64,000 nt of DNA, from NCBI RefSeq assembly GCF_000373365.1, contig NZ_KB891209.1:188-64187 (forward strand). The letters are read 5' to 3'. The stretch is from Parafrankia discariae. Lineage in GTDB: Bacteria; Actinomycetota; Actinomycetes; Frankiales; Frankiaceae. Of this stretch, positions 17,277-25,403 are shown one piece after another; the stretch's first letter is position 1, and each line of letters opens with the position of its first letter. Below the pieces are notes generated by a model. That model had not been told where the DNA came from and made no database searches. It worked only from the letters and a program-made list of their open reading frames with translations. The translations under genes were made by a program, and so were the position numbers.

Positions 17277-18713
17277 TCAGTAGCGGTAGTGGTCCGGCTT
17301 GTACGGGCCCTCCACCGGCACGCCGATGTAGTCGGCCTGCTGCTTCGACAGGGTCGTGAGCTTGACGCCCAGGGCGTCCAGGTGCAGCCGGGCGACCTTC
17401 TCGTCCAGGTGCTTGGGCAGCGTGTAGACGCCGACCGGGTACTGATCGGTCTTGGCGAACAGCTCGATCTGGGCGATCACCTGGTTGGTGAAGCTGTTCG
17501 ACATCACGAAGCTCGGGTGGCCGGTGGCGCAGCCGAGGTTCATCAGCCGGCCCTCGGCCAGCACGATGATCGAGTGCCCGTCCGGGAACACCCACTCGTC
17601 GACCTGCGGCTTGATGTTGATCTTCTCGATGCCGGGGGTCTTCGCGAGGCCGGCCATGTCGATCTCGTTGTCGAAGTGCCCGATGTTCGACACGATCGCC
17701 TGGTGCTTCATCGCGGCCATGTGCGCGGCGGTGATGATGTCGTAGTTGCCGGTGGTCGTCACGAAGATGTCGGCGGTGGAGACGACGTCCTCGAGCGTGG
17801 CGACCTGGAAGCCGTCCATCGCCGCCTGCAGCGCGCAGATCGGGTCGATCTCGGTGACGATGACGCGGGCGCCCTGGCCGCGCAGCGCGTCCGCGCAGCC
17901 CTTGCCGACGTCGCCGTAGCCGGCGACGACCGCGACCTTGCCGCCGATGAGCACGTCGGTCGCCCGGTTCAGCCCGTCGATGACGGAGTGGCGACAGCCG
18001 TACTTGTTGTCGAACTTCGACTTGGTGACCGAGTCGTTCACGTTGATGGCGGGGAAGGCGAGCGTGCCGGCCTTCGCCATCTCGTACAGCCGGTGCACGC
18101 CGGTGGTGGTCTCCTCGGTGACCCCCTTGACCGACGCGGCGGTCGTCGTCCAGCGGCCGGGCTTCTCGGAGATCGTGCGGCGCAGCGTCTCCAGGATGAT
18201 CGCGTACTCCTCGGAGTCCGCGGCGTCGGTCGCCGGCACGGCGCCCGCCTTCTCGAACTCGGCGCCCTTGTGGACGAGCAGGGTGGCGTCACCGCCGTCG
18301 TCGAGGATCATGTTCGGCGCGCCGCCGTCCGGCCAGGACAGCGCCTGGTCGGTGCACCACCAGTACTCCTCGAGGGTCTCGCCCTTCCAGGCGAAGACCG
18401 GCACGCCCTTCGGGTCGTCCTTGGAGCCGTTCGGCCCGACGACCACCGCGGCCGCGGCGTGGTCCTGCGTGGAGAAGATGTTGCAGGACACCCAGCGGAC
18501 GTCCGCGCCGAGGGCGACGAGCGTCTCGATCAGGACCGCGGTCTGGATCGTCATGTGCAGGGAGCCCATGATCCGGGCGCCCTTGAGTGGCTGGCTGGCC
18601 GCGTACTCGGCGCGGGTGGCCATCAGCCCGGGCATCTCGTGCTCGGCAAGCCGGATCTCCTTGCGGCCGAACTCGGCCAGCGCGAGATCCGCGACCTTGA
18701 AGTCGAAAGTCAT
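17277..18713 (-). CDS. ahcY: Adenosylhomocysteinase
   Basis: A 478-residue enzyme that hydrolyses S-adenosylhomocysteine to adenosine and homocysteine, relieving product inhibition of methyltransferases. The NAD-binding motif [13 protein letters not shown] lies near residues 265-277, substrate-site segments include [13 protein letters not shown], and the protein ends KPDHYRY, the canonical C-terminus of the family. The length matches the long actinobacterial/plant form with the 40-residue insertion. The start ATG follows GGAGAGGGC. It is a single-gene unit with a small leader hairpin (18730-18747). The SAM-dependent methyltransferase in this window is one of many possible sources of substrate. 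Confidence 0.97.
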   Translation of the reverse strand: MTFDFKVADLALAEFGRKEIRLAEHEMPGLMATRAEYAASQPLKGARIMGSLHMTIQTAVLIETLVALGADVRWVSCNIFSTQDHAAAAVVVGPNGSKDDPKGVPVFAWKGETLEEYWWCTDQALSWPDGGAPNMILDDGGDATLLVHKGAEFEKAGAVPATDAADSEEYAIILETLRRTISEKPGRWTTTAASVKGVTEETTTGVHRLYEMAKAGTLAFPAINVNDSVTKSKFDNKYGCRHSVIDGLNRATDVLIGGKVAVVAGYGDVGKGCADALRGQGARVIVTEIDPICALQAAMDGFQVATLEDVVSTADIFVTTTGNYDIITAAHMAAMKHQAIVSNIGHFDNEIDMAGLAKTPGIEKINIKPQVDEWVFPDGHSIIVLAEGRLMNLGCATGHPSFVMSNSFTNQVIAQIELFAKTDQYPVGVYTLPKHLDEKVARLHLDALGVKLTTLSKQQADYIGVPVEGPYKPDHYRY

Positions 18714-18729
18714 GCCCTCTCCTCATTGC

Positions 18730-18747
18730 GCTCGGTGGCTGCCGAGC
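18730..18747 (-). promoter_or_regulatory. Small hairpin in the ahcY leader
   Basis: GCTCGG (18730-18735) pairs with CCGAGC (18742-18747) with a 6-nt loop, 6 nt upstream of the ahcY ribosome-binding site on the minus strand. It could modulate translation. It lacks the other conserved parts of the SAH riboswitch. Confidence 0.35.
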
Positions 18748-18926
18748 CTGTACGGCGGTGTCACGTTCCGCTTCCGGACTGCCGGCATGGCAGACAGCCG
18801 TCCGCCGCGACAGCGCGAGTCAGTCGAGCGTGCCACAGGGGTGAGGAACGGCGAAGACCCGGTCCGGCCGCGTCACACCGGACCGGGTCCGTCGGCCTGC
18901 CTGTCACGGGCGGGCCGGGCGGGCCG

Positions 18927-21500
18927 TCAGCTCTCGGGAGTGGGCCCGGTCGAGCTCCCCGCGGCCGGCGGGGTCGGGCTCCCGGCCGGCCCGCCGATCT
19001 CTGCCGAACCGCCCACCTCCGCCGGGGTGGGCCGCGGGATCGTGCCGGCCGCGGCGCGCGGGCCGCGGTAGACCCAGCCGCGCTCGTCCGCCCACAGCAG
19101 CAGCGGCGGCAGCACGACCAGCGCGGAGAGCAGGGCGACACCCACGTTGAGGGCCACCACCAGGCCGAAGTCGCGCAGCAGCGGCAGCGAGCTGAACGCC
19201 AGGACCACGATCCCGATCACCGCGGCCAGCGCGGACACCATGAAGGCACGCCCGGTCCGGGCCGCGGCCTCCTCGATGGCGCCCAGCGGGTCGCGCCCGC
19301 GGCGGCGCTCCTCGATGTGCCGCATGACGATCAGTGTCGTGAACTCCGTGCACAGCGCGATCACGAGTGGCCCGCCGACCGCCGTCAACGGGCTGAGGTC
19401 GAAGCCGGCGAGCCAGGAGACGATCGCGGTGAGCCCGACCGCGATCAGCACGGGGACCACCGACACCACCGCGCGGACGATGTTGCGGTGCCACAGCAGC
19501 AGGATCAGGAACACGCCGATGAGCGCGAAGTACGTCAGCTCGATCCGGTTCTTCTCGAAGTTCTCCAGCAGACCGGTGCCGACGACGGCCAGGCCGGAGG
19601 GCGTCGCGCGGATCCCCTCGGGCGGGTTGACCGTCGCCCGGATGTCGTCGACGACGACCGCGCGTTCCTCCAGCGCGCCCGGCCCGGTCCGGAAGATCAG
19701 ATTGAGCGCCTTGCCGTCCAGGTTGACCGTGCTCTTCTGGATCGCCTCCGGGGTGACCCGGTAGGCCCGCTCGATGTCGGCGCCGGTCGGGGCGAGCAGC
19801 GTGGTGTCGGGCACCTCCATGAGGAAGCTGATCGTCGTCACCAGGCTGGACGCCGTCACCAGCTCCCGGGGGTGCTCCTCGAGCTGCTGGTAGGTGAAGT
19901 CGTGGACGAACTTCACCGTCTCGTCGTCGAAGACGTCCCCGGACTGGATGAAGACGCCGAGCTCGCTGCTGGAGCCCGTCTGCGCCTTGAGGCTCTGGAT
20001 GTCGTGCACGACCTGGGAGTCCTGGTTAACCCACTTCTCCGGGTCGGTCTGCACCTTCAGATCGCCCTCGACGACCAGACCACCGGCGAAGATCGCGACA
20101 GCGAGCACGACGAGGGGGATGGCGGTCGCCCGGGGCAGCGAGCCGAGCCCCACCACCGCACGCCCCAGCGGGCCTCGTGAGTAGTCCTTCGGCGCGGTGG
20201 GGGAGCGGCGCTCCCGGAACCCGAGCGAGGCGGCGCTGAGCAGCACGGTCGCGACGACGATGACCGGCAGGCCGATCGCGAGCAGGACGCCGAAGTCACG
20301 GATCATCGGCACCTGGCTGAACTCCAGCGCGAGGAACGCGACGACACCGGCGACGGCGGCCACCGCCAGGGCCGGCATCAGCCGGGCCAGCGCCTCGGTG
20401 ACGGGATCGCGGGCCCGGTCGAGCTGTGCCTCCTCCTCGACTCTGCTGTGCAGCTGGACCGCGAAGTCGATGCCGACCCCGAGCAGGACGGGCATGCCGG
20501 CGATGGTCACGACGGACAGCGGCACACCCAGGTAGCCGGCGAGCCCGAACGCCCAGACGAGGCCGACCGCCACCACCCCGAGCGGCAGCAGCCGCCAGCG
20601 CACGGCGAAGGCGACCAGCAGCAGCCCGGCCATGATGACCAGCGAGATGGCACCGAGGGTGAGGAAGCCGCCGCGCAGGTAGTCGTTGATATCCCGGAGC
20701 AGCACGGCCGCGCCGGTCGTCATGACGTCGGCGTTGTCGAAGGTCAGGTCCTTCATCGCGGCCTCGGTGGCCGATGCTCCGCGGCCCTCTTCCTTGATGG
20801 ACGCGTTCCCCTTCAACCGGACGATCATCTGCGCGGTCCGGTCGGTCGGGAAGAACGACTCCAGTGACTTGCGGACGGCACCGGTGTTGTCGTGCAACAG
20901 GAAGTCAGCCCACTCGGGATCGTCGAAATCACGGCGATCTGCCGGTATTGCGTTGATTCTTTCCAGGGTGCGCAGCGAGTCGGCGAGCCGCCGCTTCGCG
21001 GAGTCCGGATTCGGATCGCGGCTCTGGGCGTCGAGCAGGATCTGTCCCGCCGGGCTGCTGATCGGATTCCCGTCCGGACTGGTGACCAGGTTCGCGGTGA
21101 ACTGCAGCGCGGTGAGCGGAGTGATCACGCTCTCGATGCGCGGGTCCTTCTCCAGCTGCGCGGAGAGATCACGGAACTTCTTGACGTTACCGGTGGTGAA
21201 GAGGTCGACGAGATCCGCGCCGGGCTTCGTGGTGAAAAGGACGATCATGGCCTGACCGCCGAAGAGGCCCTGGTAGGCGACGTTGTCCTTGGCGACCTGC
21301 GAGTCGGAGTTGAGGTAGTTGTCCTGGCCGGTGGTGAATTCCAGCTTGGTCAGGCCCAGGCCGAGCACCGCGGTGATGATCACGGCCACCACGGCCACCA
21401 CGCCCGTCCGGCGGCCGACCGTGCGTCCGAGGCCCGACCAGAATCGCGCCGACCCACCGGGCGGGGCGGACGGATCGGACGGCGCTGGCGAGCTTGGCAT
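18927..21500 (-). CDS. RND/MMPL-family membrane exporter
   Basis: An 857-residue RND-superfamily protein with two repeats of one TM segment, a large extracytoplasmic domain and a five-TM bundle. The proton-relay region of the first bundle contains GVGIDFAVQLHSRVEEE (about 338-354); in the second it reads ALCTEFTTLIVMRH (about 709-722), where the usual Asp is replaced by Glu. The architecture resembles MMPL and hopanoid-associated (HpnN-type) exporters that move lipids to the outer envelope; the substrate is not proven. I chose the ATG at 21500 with GGAG upstream; a longer in-frame start exists. It is a single gene with a Pro/Thr/Ser-rich C-terminal tail. Confidence 0.88.
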   Translation of the reverse strand: MPSSPAPSDPSAPPGGSARFWSGLGRTVGRRTGVVAVVAVIITAVLGLGLTKLEFTTGQDNYLNSDSQVAKDNVAYQGLFGGQAMIVLFTTKPGADLVDLFTTGNVKKFRDLSAQLEKDPRIESVITPLTALQFTANLVTSPDGNPISSPAGQILLDAQSRDPNPDSAKRRLADSLRTLERINAIPADRRDFDDPEWADFLLHDNTGAVRKSLESFFPTDRTAQMIVRLKGNASIKEEGRGASATEAAMKDLTFDNADVMTTGAAVLLRDINDYLRGGFLTLGAISLVIMAGLLLVAFAVRWRLLPLGVVAVGLVWAFGLAGYLGVPLSVVTIAGMPVLLGVGIDFAVQLHSRVEEEAQLDRARDPVTEALARLMPALAVAAVAGVVAFLALEFSQVPMIRDFGVLLAIGLPVIVVATVLLSAASLGFRERRSPTAPKDYSRGPLGRAVVGLGSLPRATAIPLVVLAVAIFAGGLVVEGDLKVQTDPEKWVNQDSQVVHDIQSLKAQTGSSSELGVFIQSGDVFDDETVKFVHDFTYQQLEEHPRELVTASSLVTTISFLMEVPDTTLLAPTGADIERAYRVTPEAIQKSTVNLDGKALNLIFRTGPGALEERAVVVDDIRATVNPPEGIRATPSGLAVVGTGLLENFEKNRIELTYFALIGVFLILLLWHRNIVRAVVSVVPVLIAVGLTAIVSWLAGFDLSPLTAVGGPLVIALCTEFTTLIVMRHIEERRRGRDPLGAIEEAAARTGRAFMVSALAAVIGIVVLAFSSLPLLRDFGLVVALNVGVALLSALVVLPPLLLWADERGWVYRGPRAAAGTIPRPTPAEVGGSAEIGGPAGSPTPPAAGSSTGPTPES

Positions 21501-21939
21501 CAGGCTGCTCCGGGGATCGAAGATGTTCACGGAGGGCCCGTGAGGTCCGTCCGTGAACGGTTTCCAAGGTGTATAGCGCACGTCACATCTGTGTGCCGAC
21601 CCCTTGCACAGGAGGAAATCGTCCTGGGCCGGCGTACGGCCCGGGCGGTTCCGCTCACCGCTGACCAGTTGATCCTGGTAGCGGGCCTTTGGCTCCGCTG
21701 GGAGGGAGTCCCGCCGGTGCGAGCGGATGTGTCAGGTTCTGATCGGCACTGCACGTGCGGTCTATCGATCTCCGGAAAAACGGGTGTCCGGACGAGCGTG
21801 TGTGGGCACTCGGGGAATGTGCGGGCGGGCAGGCGTCACGCCCGGGCGTGACGCCCGGAGCCCGGCGGACCGGGCGGCGGCGCCTTCGGTCGCCTGTGTC
21901 AGGCGCGCCCGGGCGTTCGCACGAGTTCTCAGGTGCTTG
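21501..21939. other. 439-bp intergenic region upstream of the RND exporter
   Basis: No gene supported. It contains the exporter's leader and a long GC palindrome at 21832-21855 that probably terminates the DUF1918 transcript arriving from the right. Confidence 0.55.
21832..21855 (-). terminator. 24-bp perfect palindrome after the DUF1918 gene
   Basis: GGCGTCACG (21832-21840), CCCGGG, CGTGACGCC (21847-21855): a perfectly symmetric 24-bp sequence 85 bp downstream of the DUF1918 stop on the minus strand. As RNA it forms a 9-bp stem. A second register (CGGGCG/CGCCCG) partly overlaps. Probable terminator, possibly a protein site instead. Confidence 0.5.
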
Positions 21940-22146
21940 TCAGGCCCTCGCGTGCTCCCGTGCCGGCCGCAGCTCGATCGTGGAGTCGGCGCCCGGGAAG
22001 AACAGGCCCTCGTGGCCGTCATCCCAGCGGACCACGTACGGAGGGCTACCGGCGACCCCGCGGACGTCGACGATCACCCCATGGCGCTCCGGGCACCCGA
22101 CAGTCCGGCCGTGGACGACGAAGCGGTCCCCGACGGATGCGTACAT
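21940..22146 (-). CDS. DUF1918 domain protein
   Basis: A 68-residue protein. MYASVGDRFVVHGRTVGCPE, then RHGVIVDVRGVAGSPPYVVRW and GHEGLFFPGADSTI match the small DUF1918 family, a compact beta-barrel found in many actinomycetes, often in stress-related or regulatory settings. The biochemical role is unknown. I chose the ATG at 22146 because AGGGAGA lies 8-14 nt upstream; a longer frame begins 25 codons earlier but would include no recognised sequence. It is a single gene on the minus strand. Confidence 0.85.
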   Translation of the reverse strand: MYASVGDRFVVHGRTVGCPERHGVIVDVRGVAGSPPYVVRWDDGHEGLFFPGADSTIELRPAREHARA

Positions 22147-22902
22147 GATGTTGTCTCCCTTCGACCAGCGGTGCGCGACGCCGCCCGACCGGGGTGGCCC
22201 GCATCGCTGCGCGCCTGCCACGGCTGGTCGGCGGTCTCCTCCGACGAGGCCGGCCCGGAGCGCGGACGCCCCGGTGCCGCCCCGACGGAGCGGTAGTTCC
22301 GGAGTAACACGGTTCGCGGCTACCGGCAGCTTGGCGGGAGCGGAACGCCGCGAAGGTCCGCTTCATTCAATTTTGCGCGGGGCGGCGGGACGTCGGATCG
22401 GGGCGCGGCGGTCACGACCGCCTCGACCGTGAGCTGATTGTGTGATTTCGGCTATAGTCGTCGGCTCCGACGTCCTGGTGTGTGTCATGTCTCGCCCTAA
22501 CGTGCACGGTGGGTCGAGTACGGACACTTCGCCCACGGATGACTGAATTCGCATGTCGTCGGCATGTCCGTGCCCAAGGCGGGCACAAGTATGGCTGACA
22601 GGTGTCGGGAATCTGACACGACAGTGGGAGAAAGTGTCCGATGTGGTGGAAATAGCCGAGGGCTGTTCGCCGTTGGTTTATCTCACTGTCACCCGTCGTG
22701 GCGACCGGCGCGTCGTATGAGTGCTGGTCTGATGGCGGAGCGCAACGAGCGTGGCGACTGAGAGTCAGTACGTGGCCGTCTCCGGGGGATGAGTGCGGGG
22801 TCACACTTCTCAGGAGCTTGCTCTACTTACCGATCGGCCGGTAGGAACGTGAGGTTAACGGGGCATGTCGGCGGGAGGGCGTGAGATGCACCGGGAAGCC
22901 TC
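22147..22902. other. 756-bp intergenic region with a TetR-type dyad
   Basis: Divergent region between the DUF1918 gene and the PAP2 gene. Short open frames on both strands show no plausible protein. Base composition is less GC-rich at 22360-22800. An imperfect dyad at 22828-22843 precedes the PAP2 gene. Confidence 0.5.
22828..22843. promoter_or_regulatory. Dyad upstream of the PAP2 gene
   Basis: TACCGATCGGCCGGTA, 6 of 8 positions symmetric, 60 bp before the PAP2 start. TACCG...CGGTA dyads are typical of TetR-family operators, so a repressor site is plausible. Confidence 0.45.
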
Positions 22903-24108
22903 ATGGTGAGCATTCCGTTTCCTTCGCACGGGCGGGCCGGGTCCGCGACCGGGTCTGTCCCGGTCCACTCGGGAAGCTCCGGGTGGCGGGCGACCCGCGC
23001 CGGCCGCGCGGCCGGCGCGACGATCTTCTTCGTCGGCCAGGTGCTGCTGCTCGGCGCGCTCTATCTGATCTATCGCACCGGGCGGCAGTTGGCCGTCGGC
23101 CGGGAGCCCGAAGCGCTGGCCAACGCGCGGGACGTCTGGAGCCTGGAACGCCTGCTCGACCTGCCCAACGAGTCCGCGGTCCAGCAGCTCGCGCTGCACT
23201 CCACCGAGCTGCTGGAGCTGGCGAACCGGTTCTACATCGGGGTCCACTTCCCGGCGTCGATCACATTCCTGCTGTGGGTGATGATCCGGCACCGGGACTA
23301 CTGGCCCCGAGTCCGCACGGTGATCCTCGCGTCCACCGGCGCCGCGCTCATGATCCACATCCTGTACCCGCTGGCGCCGCCCCGGTTTCTGCCGCAGGAG
23401 CTGCCCCACGTCACCCTGATCGACACCGGCGCGGTCTTCGGCCCCTCCCCGTACACCGCCGGCGACACCGTGGCCAACCAGTACGCGGCCATGCCGAGCC
23501 TGCACGTCGGCTGGTCGATCCTGGTCGCCTGGGGGGTGGTGACCATCCTGCGGTCGCGGGCCCGGTGGCTCGTCATCGCCCATCCGGTGATCACCACCGT
23601 CGTCGTCGTGATCACCGCGAACCACTACTGGCTGGACGGAATGATCGGCGGTGGCCTGGTGGCCACGGCGGTTCAGCTCACCCGGCCCGAGGTGCACGCC
23701 CGGATGCGGCTGTGGACCATCACCGCCGGCCAGTGGGTGTGGGGACGGGCCGGTGAGGCGACCGTGCCGCTCGGCGGATCACATCCCGGAGCCCGCGGTG
23801 GCGCGGGTGCCGGCGTAGCCCTGGACGCGGGGGTCGGCATAGGCGCGGACGCGGGTGTCGGGAAGACGACTGGTGCGGATCCGCGGCCCGGACCGGACCA
23901 CAGGAAGGGTACGGACCACCCGGTGGGCGTGCCCTCCTCCGTGGCCCTCGCAGCGGTGCTTCCGGCCGCGCGCGGCCGACCTCCCGTCGCAGACCTGCCC
24001 GTACAGCGCCCGCTTCCCCGGGGCGGCGCCGAGCCGGAGGACCGCCCGCCCTCGGCGGCGCGGGCCGATGTCGCCGGGGCGGAACCGGCCGGCGGCGAGA
24101 GCGGCTGA
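22903..24108 (+). CDS. PAP2-type membrane phosphatase / inositolphosphotransferase-like
   Basis: A 401-residue polytopic protein of the PAP2_3 (Aur1/Ipt1-like) group. The active-site motifs are LYPLAPPR, PSLHVGW (198-204, with H201) and NHYWLDG (240-246, with H241 as the likely nucleophile), positioned between TM helices. The family hydrolyses or transfers phosphate-linked headgroups of lipids, for example phosphatidate phosphatase or phosphoinositol transfer. The last 120 residues are Gly/Ala/Pro-rich and probably disordered. The start ATG is preceded by GGGAAG. The next gene begins 74 bp downstream on the same strand, so they may be cotranscribed. Confidence 0.85.
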   Translation: MVSIPFPSHGRAGSATGSVPVHSGSSGWRATRAGRAAGATIFFVGQVLLLGALYLIYRTGRQLAVGREPEALANARDVWSLERLLDLPNESAVQQLALHSTELLELANRFYIGVHFPASITFLLWVMIRHRDYWPRVRTVILASTGAALMIHILYPLAPPRFLPQELPHVTLIDTGAVFGPSPYTAGDTVANQYAAMPSLHVGWSILVAWGVVTILRSRARWLVIAHPVITTVVVVITANHYWLDGMIGGGLVATAVQLTRPEVHARMRLWTITAGQWVWGRAGEATVPLGGSHPGARGGAGAGVALDAGVGIGADAGVGKTTGADPRPGPDHRKGTDHPVGVPSSVALAAVLPAARGRPPVADLPVQRPLPRGGAEPEDRPPSAARADVAGAEPAGGESG

Positions 24109-24182
24109 CCGCCGTGGATCGTCCTCGGCCACTGCCGCCCAGACCCCGGTCGGAGCGGCGTTCCCGGCACTAGGCTCGGCGG

Positions 24183-25355
24183 ATGGCGGTGGATGATCTC
24201 GCGGGGTCACGCCCGGTGCGCGACGAGGACGCGTTCGACGTACCCGCGGTGGACGGCTGGCTTCGGCGCCGGCTGGAGGAGCGGGCCGCCGTCGGTACGG
24301 CCGAGCTGGGGGTCGCGACCGGCGCGGGGGTGCTGACCGAGCGCCCGCCGGTCGCCCGTTCCGTCCCGCCACCGGGCCGCCCGGTGGTCCGGCAGTTCTC
24401 CGGCGGCGCGTCCAACCTCACCTACCTGCTGCGCTACCAGGACCGCGACCTCGTCCTGCGGCGGCCACCGCACGGGCGGAAGGCGTCCGGCGCACACGAC
24501 ATGGCGCGGGAGTACCGGGTGCAGGCCCGGCTGCGTCCGGCCTTCCGGTACGTCCCGCGGATGGTCGCGTTCTGTGACGACCCCACGGTGATCGGCTCGG
24601 AGTTCTACGTCATGGAGCGGGTCTCCGGCGTCATCCCGCGCTCGGAGTTCCCGCGCTCCCTCACCTTCGACCCGGAGCGGACCCGCCGCCTCGCCTTCCA
24701 CGTCGTGGATCTCCTGGTCGCCCTGCACGACATCGACCCGGTCGCCTACGGGCTGTCCGACCTGGGGCGCGGCGCCGGGTATGTCGATCGGCAGCTCACC
24801 GGCTGGGCCCGGCGCTACCGGGAGGCCCGCACGCCGAACGTGCCTTCCTTCGACGTCGTCGTGCGCTGGCTCGCCGAGTATGCCCCCGAGGACGTCGCCA
24901 CCTGCGTCATCCACAACGACTTCCGGATCGACAATGTGGTCTTCGACGTGTCCCGTATCGACGAGGACGGCCTCCCCAGGATCAGCGGTGTCCTCGACTG
25001 GGAGATGGCCACCCTCGGTGATCCACTCATGGACCTCGGGGGCGCCCTCGCGTACTGGGTGCAGGCGGACGACGACGACCTCTTCCGGCTCACCCGGCGC
25101 CAGCCGACCCACAGCCCCGGCATGCCCACCCGGGCGGAGGTCGTCGAGTACTACGCGGCACGGCGCGGGCTGGACGTCGGCAGATGGCCCTTCTACCAGG
25201 TGTTCGGGCTGTTCCGGCTGGCCGTCATCGCCCAGCAGATCTACTTCCGGTACCACCACGGCCAGACGACCAACCCGGCGTTCCGCGAGTACTGGCGGGT
25301 CGTCGCCCATCTCGAGAAGCGGTGCCTGCGCGTGATGGCCGCGGCCGGCCTCTGA
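24183..25355 (+). CDS. Phosphotransferase (APH / ACAD10-11 kinase type)
   Basis: A 390-residue paralogue of the phosphotransferase at 2276-3298. The catalytic loop is VIHNDFRIDNVVFDV (H244, D246, N251) and the metal site LDWEMATLGDPLMDLGG. The phosphate-binding part includes FSGGASNLTYLL. The same WEMxTxGDPxxDL signature in both proteins marks the ACAD10/ACAD11-associated branch, so phosphorylation of a hydroxyacyl-CoA or related alcohol is likely. Unlike the first copy, no acyl-CoA gene is adjacent; the neighbours are a PAP2 phosphatase and a protease. The first 55 residues are extra compared with the other copy. Confidence 0.82.
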   Translation: MAVDDLAGSRPVRDEDAFDVPAVDGWLRRRLEERAAVGTAELGVATGAGVLTERPPVARSVPPPGRPVVRQFSGGASNLTYLLRYQDRDLVLRRPPHGRKASGAHDMAREYRVQARLRPAFRYVPRMVAFCDDPTVIGSEFYVMERVSGVIPRSEFPRSLTFDPERTRRLAFHVVDLLVALHDIDPVAYGLSDLGRGAGYVDRQLTGWARRYREARTPNVPSFDVVVRWLAEYAPEDVATCVIHNDFRIDNVVFDVSRIDEDGLPRISGVLDWEMATLGDPLMDLGGALAYWVQADDDDLFRLTRRQPTHSPGMPTRAEVVEYYAARRGLDVGRWPFYQVFGLFRLAVIAQQIYFRYHHGQTTNPAFREYWRVVAHLEKRCLRVMAAAGL

Positions 25356-25403
25356 CGCCGCCCCCGAGCGCGTCCGGCCGCTTCGGCTGGTGGGAACTGT
25401 CTG

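Noticed and set aside
18730-18747. SAH riboswitch in front of ahcY
   Set aside because: Only one short hairpin resembles part of the known structure. The conserved upstream arm and spacing are absent.
17193-20180. Very long open frame on the plus strand, 995 residues
   Set aside because: It runs antisense to ahcY and the RND exporter, both of which have clear family motifs. The translated sequence is compositionally biased (Val/Asp/Arg/His-rich) with no motif. Typical antisense shadow frame in high-GC DNA.
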